Assembly (NCBI RefSeq): GCF_000429325.1
Contig: NZ_AUBQ01000012.1
Coordinates: 186,001-250,000, forward strand
Origin: Fundidesulfovibrio putealis DSM 16056
GTDB taxonomy: Bacteria > Desulfobacterota > Desulfovibrionia > Desulfovibrionales > Desulfovibrionaceae
Direction of reading: 5' to 3'
Length of the DNA stretch: 64,000 nucleotides
Shown here: one piece after another, positions 58,789 through 64,000 of the stretch
Numbering within the stretch: position 1 is the stretch's first letter
Layout of the letters: every line of letters starts with the position of its first letter
The notes under the pieces: model-generated
Told to the model about the DNA's origin: nothing
Seen by the model: the letters and a program-made list of their open reading frames with translations, nothing else
Database searches by the model: none
Program-made: the position numbers and the translations under genes

Positions 58789-59364
58789 CTACGCGTTCAG
58801 CTTCTTCATGAGCCAGGCCATGTTGCGGCCCAGGTCGGCCATGGTCTTCAAGCCTTCTTCATCGCCTTCCACCTGCCCCACTTCGCGCCCAAAGCCCATG
58901 TTCCAGTAGCTGGAGCCGGGGACGACCATCTGGCCGATAAAGAAAAACGCATTCAGCGAGTTGAAAGTCTGCATGCCGCCGCCGCGCCGCAGGGTCACCA
59001 CGGCCGCGCCCACCTTGCGGGCGAACATGTCGTCGCAGGCACGGGCCACCATGCCCGCGCGCTCGATGACAGCGCGCAGCCCGGCGGTCACGTCCGCGAA
59101 GTAGGTGGGCGAAGCCAGGACGATGCCGTCGGCTTCGAGCATCATCTCGATGTAGCCGTTCACCTTGTCCTTGGTGACCGCGCAGCGCCTGTCCTTGCGC
59201 TTGAAGCACTCGTAGCAGGCGATGCACCCCGTAAGCTTCACGCCATGAAGCTGCTCCATGTGCGTCTCGATGCCCTCTTTCTCAAGTTCCGCGAAGAGGG
59301 TCCGCACCATGATGGCGGTGTTGCCGTCCTTGCGGGCGCTGCCGTTAATGGCCAGAACTTTCAT
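58789..59364 (-). CDS. Flavodoxin-fold NAD(P)H-dependent FMN reductase
   Basis: 191 residues from ATG 59364 (AAAGGAG upstream). It begins MKVLAINGSARKDGNTAIMV, the FMN phosphate loop, then GCIACYECFKRKDRRCAVTK with a ferredoxin-like cluster of cysteines, and IVLASPTYFADVTAGLRAV. The Cys-rich segment marks the iron-sulfur flavoprotein branch common in anaerobes. It reduces quinones or metals; substrate unknown. Confidence 0.9.
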   Translation of the reverse strand: MKVLAINGSARKDGNTAIMVRTLFAELEKEGIETHMEQLHGVKLTGCIACYECFKRKDRRCAVTKDKVNGYIEMMLEADGIVLASPTYFADVTAGLRAVIERAGMVARACDDMFARKVGAAVVTLRRGGGMQTFNSLNAFFFIGQMVVPGSSYWNMGFGREVGQVEGDEEGLKTMADLGRNMAWLMKKLNA

Positions 59365-59447
59365 GAAATGGCTCCTTTGGGAGTGATGCTGCGGGCATCC
59401 TGCCCATGCAGAAAAACTCAAAAAAACGGTTCAACATGCACTAAACG

Positions 59448-59473
59448 ACGACGGCCCCTTGCGGGGCCGTCGT
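59448..59473 (-). terminator. Terminator between LUD gene and flavodoxin gene
   Basis: ACGACGGCCCC at 59448-59458 pairs with GGGGCCGTCGT at 59463-59473. The minus-strand tail is only TTTAG, so the terminator is moderate. Confidence 0.65.
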
Positions 59474-59565
59474 GGATGCCGCGAGATGCTCGGCAAAAGC
59501 GCACGCAAACGCCGGGCGGCGTCCTGCGTGAAGCGGGAGCTGCCAACCCGGCGCTGTGCGATAAT

Positions 59566-60219
59566 TTAGAAGCCCATGTCCTCGTTGACCAGCACGACCG
59601 TGATGCGCTCCTTGGGGGCGGACTTCACGGTGATCCCCCAGCTGTTGCAGATGCGCTCGGGCGAGGGGCAGTCCTCGCAGCGGTGGGTGGCCACACAGGG
59701 GGTCTTTTTGCTCAGGCGCGCGGCGTTGACCGGCGCAGCGACGTCTTTAATGCGCTCCATGGCGGAGAACTCGTCCGGACAGAGCTTGTTGCGCCCAGCC
59801 AGCACGATAACCTTCTTGGGGCCGAACGCTAAAGAAGCGACGCGGTTGCCGGTGCCGTCCAGGTTGACCAGCGCGCCCTGCTCGGTGACGGCGTTGGTGC
59901 TGGTGATGAACAGGTCGCACAAGAGGGCCTGACGACGCAGTTCGATCATCTCGGCGGGGGGCAGCGAGTAATTGTAGGTGTCAAACAGGGAGATGCTGTC
60001 GAGCTTCTTGATGTCGTCGTACAGGCCGCACTCGGTGATGGTCATGGAGCCGCCCAGGGCGATGGACTGGGGTTTGAACTCGGGAATGAGGGTCTCAAGT
60101 ATGAGTTTCTTCGCGTCCTGGGCCGTTTCGACCACATGGGCGGCGAAATTGTTCTTGCGCAGGGCCTTGGCGGCCTGATCCAGCCGGGCAAAATAATGTT
60201 CGGCAAGTTTCGGATGCAT
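59566..60219 (-). CDS. LUD-domain protein (LutC-like)
   Basis: 217 residues from ATG 60219 (AAGGA upstream). It has IALGGSMTITECGLYDDIKK, ITSTNAVTEQGALVNLDGTG, RVASLAFGPKKVIVLAGRNK and, near the end, CVATHRCEDCPSPERICNSW, a cysteine-rich patch. LUD proteins take part in lactate oxidation and similar uses, but a lone copy without lldEF cannot be assigned to lactate. Monocistronic here. Confidence 0.85.
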   Translation of the reverse strand: MHPKLAEHYFARLDQAAKALRKNNFAAHVVETAQDAKKLILETLIPEFKPQSIALGGSMTITECGLYDDIKKLDSISLFDTYNYSLPPAEMIELRRQALLCDLFITSTNAVTEQGALVNLDGTGNRVASLAFGPKKVIVLAGRNKLCPDEFSAMERIKDVAAPVNAARLSKKTPCVATHRCEDCPSPERICNSWGITVKSAPKERITVVLVNEDMGF

Positions 60220-60321
60220 GGCTTGTCCTTGTTGACAGAAGGTTAAGCGGGTTTTAGGACTCACGGGCTAGTAACGTCTAAGCGGTTGGCAAGTCCAGAG
60301 TTGGCCGGAGCGATTCCCCTC

Positions 60322-60350
60322 TTGACGAAGCCCCTCGGAATGGCTACAAA
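60322..60350 (+). promoter_or_regulatory. Sigma-70-type promoter of rpmH operon
   Basis: TTGACG at 60322-60327, 17 bases, TACAAA at 60345-60350, a near-consensus pair. The transcript would start near 60357, about 32 bases before the rpmH ATG. Confidence 0.6.
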
Positions 60351-60381
60351 GCCGAGTTCCTTTTTTCACCAAGATATGGAG

Positions 60382-60885
60382 ATGAGCAATGAGCAAGAGA
60401 ACTTACCAGCCGTCCAACACCCGGCGCAAACGCACTCACGGATTCCTGGTGCGCTCCAGCACCAAAAACGGCAGGGCGATCATCCGCCGCCGCCGGGCCA
60501 AGGGCCGCAAACGCCTGGGCATCTAGGCTTCCCCAAAGCCTTTCATCTGGTCAAGCGCCCGCAGTTCCTTGCTTGTTACGAGCATGGGCGGCGCTACCAC
60601 TCAAAGGGCTTTCTCCTTTTCGTGCTCAACCAGCCAGACCCGGCCTCACATTGGAGAGTCGGGCTGGCTGTGAGCAAGAAAACGGGAAACTCTGTGGTCC
60701 GCAACCGGGTGAAACGGCTCTTGAGGGAATTCTTCAGGCTTCACGGCCAGGCGATTCCCGAAGGTTTGGACATTGTGGCGGTTCCGAAAAAACATCTGGA
60801 CCCTGTCGGCCTGACGCTCGATGCGCTCACGCGGGATCTCGAGCCGGTGCTTACGAAAATTCAGGCCATCCAGAACCGTCCCTGA
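60382..60885 (+). CDS. rnpA: RNase P protein component, nested over rpmH
   Basis: The conserved protein runs from about [15 protein letters not shown] (60526) to 60885, with [20 protein letters not shown], the RNA-binding RNR box. It processes tRNA 5' ends with RNase P RNA. Between the rpmH stop and the conserved part no ATG, GTG or TTG occurs in frame (only CTA and, too far in, CTG at 60547). The frame is open through all of rpmH to ATG 60382 (and 60376), giving 167 residues with a 48-residue Pro/Gln-rich extension. Thermus has such a nested rnpA. The start is therefore uncertain; the gene itself is sure. Confidence 0.9.
   Translation: MSNEQENLPAVQHPAQTHSRIPGALQHQKRQGDHPPPPGQGPQTPGHLGFPKAFHLVKRPQFLACYEHGRRYHSKGFLLFVLNQPDPASHWRVGLAVSKKTGNSVVRNRVKRLLREFFRLHGQAIPEGLDIVAVPKKHLDPVGLTLDALTRDLEPVLTKIQAIQNRP
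60389..60526 (+). CDS. rpmH: Ribosomal protein bL34
   Basis: 45 residues, normal length: begins [20 protein letters not shown] and ends [12 protein letters not shown] sits 7 bases before the ATG. The whole gene lies inside the open frame of rnpA, whose candidate start ATG 60382 is 7 bases upstream in another frame. First gene of rpmH-rnpA-yidD-yidC-jag. Confidence 0.98.
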   Translation: MSKRTYQPSNTRRKRTHGFLVRSSTKNGRAIIRRRRAKGRKRLGI

Positions 60886-61135
60886 CCTCGGGTAGAGCCT
60901 CGCGCCGCGCGCCGTAAAGTGCTCACGCGCCTTTGCGGACCGGCCTGCCGGCACGGACTCACCCTCCGCCCGGCAACATCGGCGACGAACGCCGACGAGC
61001 GCCGTCTCCCTGCCAGCGGGGAGAATTAACGGCCAGGCAGCAATGCCCGTCGCCTCCTCGCCGACTCACGGGAAGCCTGCCGTACGGGTCCTCACAGACC
61101 CTCACTCCTGGCCGCAAGGTCCGGTTCGGGATACT
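60886..61135. other. Gap between rnpA and yidD
   Basis: 250 bases where many bacteria have none or an overlap. No gene, tRNA or clear terminator was found. GC-rich with several short inverted repeats such as ACCGGCC/TGCCGG. Confidence 0.5.
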
Positions 61136-61402
61136 ATGCAAAGGCTGCTTCTTGGGATTATCGCCCTGTACCGATACTGCCTTTCCCCTTTGATTCCAGG
61201 GCATTGTCGGTTCATTCCCTCCTGTTCGGAGTACGCGCGCGAAGCTGTCATACGCTTCGGCGTCCTTCGTGGCTCCCTGCTGACCATCTGGCGGCTCCTG
61301 CGCTGCCAACCCCTTTGCGCTCCCGGCTACGACCCTGTCCCCACAACCCTGAGCTGGCACGCGCTTACACCGCGACGCCGCACGCGGCTTTCCGCAAAAT
61401 AG
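61136..61402 (+). CDS. yidD: Membrane insertion factor YidD
   Basis: 88 residues from ATG 61136. Typical: MQRLLLGIIALYRYCLSPLI PGHCRF, then CSEYAREAVIRFG and RLLRCQPLCAPGYDPVP. A small membrane-associated protein that helps YidC insert proteins. The frame is open upstream, but ATG 61136 fits the family start. YidC follows 10 bases later. Confidence 0.93.
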   Translation: MQRLLLGIIALYRYCLSPLIPGHCRFIPSCSEYAREAVIRFGVLRGSLLTIWRLLRCQPLCAPGYDPVPTTLSWHALTPRRRTRLSAK

Positions 61403-61412
61403 GACGTTTCCC

Positions 61413-63029
61413 ATGGAAAACAACAAGCGTGTATTGATTGCCATCGTCTTGTGCCTGGGCATCCTCATCGGCTGGCAGTATTTCTTTCCGCAGAATTCCC
61501 TGATCCAGAAGGCCCCGCCCCAGCAGCAGGCCCAGAAGGACCAGCCCGCCGCCGACTTAAGCGCCAAGTCCGCCTCCAAGCCCGACGCTTCAATGGCAGC
61601 TGCCGAACCCCTGGCCGGGACTCCCGTCGTTGTTTCCACGCCCCTTTACAAGGCCACCCTGCTCACCTCGGGCGGCGTGCTCCAGCATTTCACCCTCGGC
61701 AAGTACAAGCTGTCCATCGCCAAGGACTCCCCCAACATGGACCTGGTGTCCGACAAGGCGGCCACCCGCGCCCCCATGGGTCTTATCGTGGACGGCAAGG
61801 CCACCTGGCGCGACGCCACCTGGACCACCGACGCCAAGGACACCACCATCGCGGCGGGCAAGTCCGCCACCCTGACCTTCACCGGCGTGCTCGGCGGCCT
61901 GACCATCAAGCGCGAACTGACCTTCCACGCCGACAAGTACGAGATCGACGAGGCCGTCACCCTGGTCTCCAACACCCCCCAGGTTGCCCGCGTGACCTTC
62001 ACCCTGGCGGCCGCGAGCCTGACCGGCGGCGAGGACAACTACAACCCCACCCGTGCAGCCTTCCTGGCCAAGAGCCTGGAAGAACTCACCGACCTGGACA
62101 AGCTGAAGGACGGCAAGGTTGTGGACGCCGACGGCAAGTGGGCCGCCGTCCAAAGCAACTACTTCATCTCGGCGGTCATCCCCGCAGGCGGCGGCGTACT
62201 GAAGCTCCAGCACACCGACGGCGTCACCCGTCTGGCCGCCGAGAAGGACGGCATCTCCCTGGCCGCCGGACAGCCTGTCAAGATCGACAGCGCCTACTAT
62301 CTCGGCCCCAAGGAGCGCGCCACCCTGGCCGACGCGCCCGGCAACCTCAAGGCCGCCCTGGACTACGGCTGGTTCCATATCCTGGCTGAAGGCTGTCTGT
62401 GGCTTCTGCATTTCCTCTACGGCTACGTGGGCAACTACGGCGTGGCCATCATCCTGCTGACCGTGATCATCAAGCTGGCTTTCTGGCCCTTGTCCCAGAA
62501 GAGCTACCAGTCCATGGAGAAGATGCGCAAGCTCCAGCCCATGATGGCCGCCATCCGCGAAAAGCACGGCGAGGACCGCACCAAGATGAACGAAGAGCTG
62601 ATGCAGCTCTACAAGACCTACAAGGTGAACCCGGCGGGCGGCTGCCTGCCCATCCTGGTGCAGATCCCGGTGTTCTTCGGCCTCTACCAGGCCCTCCTGA
62701 ACTCCATCGAACTGCGCCACGCGCCGTTCATCGCCCACCTGCCCTTCACAGACATCACATGGCTGGCCGACCTGGCCTCCAAGGACCCCTTCTACATCAC
62801 GCCGCTCATCATGGGCGCGACCATGTTCATCCAGCAGAAGATGTCCCCCCCGCCGGGAGACCCCACCCAGGCCAAGGTCATGCTGTTCATGCCGGTGATC
62901 TTCACCTTCATGTTCCTGAACTTCCCCTCCGGCCTGGTCATCTACTGGCTGGTGAACAACGTGCTCTCCATCGCCCAGCAGGGCCTGCTCATGAAGGGAA
63001 GCGCCGCTCCGGCCCCCAAGAAGGCATAA
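61413..63029 (+). CDS. yidC: Membrane protein insertase YidC
   Basis: 538 residues. N-terminal membrane helix (RVLIAIVLCLGILIGWQYFF), a Lys/Pro/Ala-rich stretch, a large periplasmic beta domain (about 75-330), then the conserved five-helix insertase core (YGVAIILLTVIIKLAFWPLS QKSYQSMEKM, KYKVNPAGGCLPILVQIPVF). It inserts and folds membrane proteins, with or without Sec. Length is as usual for Gram-negative YidC. Confidence 0.97.
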   Translation: MENNKRVLIAIVLCLGILIGWQYFFPQNSLIQKAPPQQQAQKDQPAADLSAKSASKPDASMAAAEPLAGTPVVVSTPLYKATLLTSGGVLQHFTLGKYKLSIAKDSPNMDLVSDKAATRAPMGLIVDGKATWRDATWTTDAKDTTIAAGKSATLTFTGVLGGLTIKRELTFHADKYEIDEAVTLVSNTPQVARVTFTLAAASLTGGEDNYNPTRAAFLAKSLEELTDLDKLKDGKVVDADGKWAAVQSNYFISAVIPAGGGVLKLQHTDGVTRLAAEKDGISLAAGQPVKIDSAYYLGPKERATLADAPGNLKAALDYGWFHILAEGCLWLLHFLYGYVGNYGVAIILLTVIIKLAFWPLSQKSYQSMEKMRKLQPMMAAIREKHGEDRTKMNEELMQLYKTYKVNPAGGCLPILVQIPVFFGLYQALLNSIELRHAPFIAHLPFTDITWLADLASKDPFYITPLIMGATMFIQQKMSPPPGDPTQAKVMLFMPVIFTFMFLNFPSGLVIYWLVNNVLSIAQQGLLMKGSAAPAPKKA

Positions 63030-63039
63030 GGAGAAGCTC

Positions 63040-64000
63040 ATGAGCGACTTCAACACCTTCACGGGAAAAACGGTTGACGACGCCATCGGCGAGGCCTGCC
63101 GTTTCTTCTCAAGCGATCGTGAAAGGCTGGAGATCGAGATCATCTCCGGCGGCTCCACCGGCATCTTCGGGCTGGTGGGCAAGAAGAAGGCGCAGATCAA
63201 GGCGCGCCGCCGGGTCGACCCGGCAGTCGCCGCCATGATGCGCGAGGAAGAGCGCCAGGCCCAGGCGGCCTCGCGCGAAGCCCGCCAGAGCGTAGCCGAA
63301 ACGTCCCGGGACGACGTCGGCACTGCCGAAGCGCCCCGCCCTGATTCCGGGGAGGCGCCAGCCGCCACGGCGTCCGATGCGCAGCCGCAGGGCGGCCAGC
63401 CAGCGCGAGAGCGTGAGCGCGGTCCCAGGCGGCGCGAACGGCCCCAGCGGCAGCGCGAACCGCGTGAAAGAAACGAAGGGAGCGAGAACGGCAACCAGGC
63501 CCGCGAACCCAGGGAGCCCAGGGAGCCGCGCGAGCAAAGGCCCCAGCGCCCCCGACGCGAGGCCCAGGCCAAGCCGCCGCGTCCCAAGTCCGAACCCAGG
63601 CAGCGCTCGTCGTCCCTGGATGACGACCTGCCCGAAGGCCAGGACACCTCCCCCGCTTCCCCGGAGCTCATCGCCCTGGCCACCGAGATCATGCAGCGCC
63701 TGCTGCCCCCCATCCTTGAGCAGGAGCCCAAGATGGAGATCGAGGGCACGGCCAGCCGCGTGAACGTGTGCATCCAGGACGAGGAGCACTCCGGCCTGCT
63801 GATCGGGCGCGAGGGCCAGACCCTGGCCGCCCTTCAGTATCTGGCCAACCGCATCATGGCCCGGCGCTGGGAATCCCCGGTGCGCGTGCAGATAAACACC
63901 GGCGAGTACCGCGAGAAGCAGGACGACAGCCTGCGCAAGATGGCGCTGTACCTGGCCGACAAGGCCAAGAACCTGGGCCGTCCGCAGAGCACCAAACCGC
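63040..64000 (+). CDS. jag: Jag/KhpB-type RNA-binding protein, 3' end outside window
   Basis: At least 320 residues; the end is beyond the window. An N-terminal Jag-N domain (FTGKTVDDAIGEACRFF, GGSTGIFGLVGKKKAQIKAR), a long Arg/Glu/Pro-rich linker (about 70-205, with PREPREPREQ), then a KH domain (about 250-300: HSGLLIGREGQTLAALQYLA) and the start of an R3H domain (YREKQDDSLRKMALYLADKA). It binds RNA and is usually linked to yidC. GGAG before the ATG. The low-complexity linker is much longer than in most homologues. Confidence 0.92.
   Translation, partial: MSDFNTFTGKTVDDAIGEACRFFSSDRERLEIEIISGGSTGIFGLVGKKKAQIKARRRVDPAVAAMMREEERQAQAASREARQSVAETSRDDVGTAEAPRPDSGEAPAATASDAQPQGGQPARERERGPRRRERPQRQREPRERNEGSENGNQAREPREPREPREQRPQRPRREAQAKPPRPKSEPRQRSSSLDDDLPEGQDTSPASPELIALATEIMQRLLPPILEQEPKMEIEGTASRVNVCIQDEEHSGLLIGREGQTLAALQYLANRIMARRWESPVRVQINTGEYREKQDDSLRKMALYLADKAKNLGRPQSTKP

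Overview
The window is GC-rich, densely coded DNA that reads like a motile, Gram-negative sulfate reducer of the Desulfovibrionaceae (Desulfovibrio/Fundidesulfovibrio-like). The grounds are the flagellar order fliR-flhB-flhA-flhF-flhG-fliA-cheY-fliL, a large pyruvate carboxylase followed by a PEP synthase-like enzyme, a fused AccA-AccD carboxyltransferase, a LUD-domain protein, and GC-rich hairpin tracts between genes. The genus is inferred; no rRNA or taxonomic marker was compared.

Layout. 1-3.2 kb (-): RND efflux pump (permease cut by the window edge) and its adaptor. 3.4-5.3 kb (+): membrane-anchored M23 peptidase and a small exported protein. 5.4-7.5 kb (-): YceI, MsrAB and a small protein. 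8-10.6 kb (-): a YgiQ-type radical SAM protein with an Arg/Asp/Gly-rich tail, then a HicAB toxin-antitoxin pair. 10.8-19.1 kb (-): anaplerotic operon birA, pyruvate carboxylase, PEP synthase-like; divergent from a tRNA nucleotidyltransferase (+). 20.6-22.5 kb: an AT-richer hybrid histidine kinase. 22.6-27.5 kb: an ACT-ACT-metallo-beta-lactamase fusion, a hotdog thioesterase, two PRC-barrel proteins and a TtcA-like protein. 27.7-37.5 kb (+): a second M23 peptidase and a ten-gene flagellar export/regulation operon. 38.1-45.2 kb: purine nucleoside phosphorylase (-), then motA, motB, a PilZ protein and three acetyl-CoA carboxylase genes, tightly packed (+). 45.6-51 kb: small proteins, ssb, CsbD, a sugar dehydrogenase-like protein and a VOC protein. 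51.4-53.9 kb (-): metallophosphoesterase, unknown protein, PqqD-like. 54-57.3 kb (+): HK-RR-HK-RR two-component operon. 57.8-60.2 kb (-): PEP-CTERM protein, flavodoxin-type reductase, LUD protein. 60.3-64 kb (+): rpmH-rnpA-yidD-yidC-jag.

The genes cohere around motility (flagellar export, motor, CheY, FliA, PilZ), C3/C2 carboxylation (BirA supplies biotin to Pyc and the AccC/AccAD/AccB set) and envelope biogenesis (YidC, two LytM peptidases, RND pump).

The least explained structures are: (i) three intergenic islands (37.5-38.1, 45.3-45.6, 50.9-51.4 kb), each bounded by opposed tracts of tandem hairpins ending in a GCTTCGC motif and sharing internal modules, including an 80-bp palindromic unit about 94% identical (75/80 by eye) between two islands; (ii) an rnpA frame with no ordinary start codon after rpmH and open through the whole of rpmH, as in the nested arrangement known from Thermus; (iii) Cys4 zinc-ribbon-like additions in both BirA and the neighbouring pyruvate carboxylase; (iv) an exported protein with a mirror-symmetric twin CX3C cysteine pattern.
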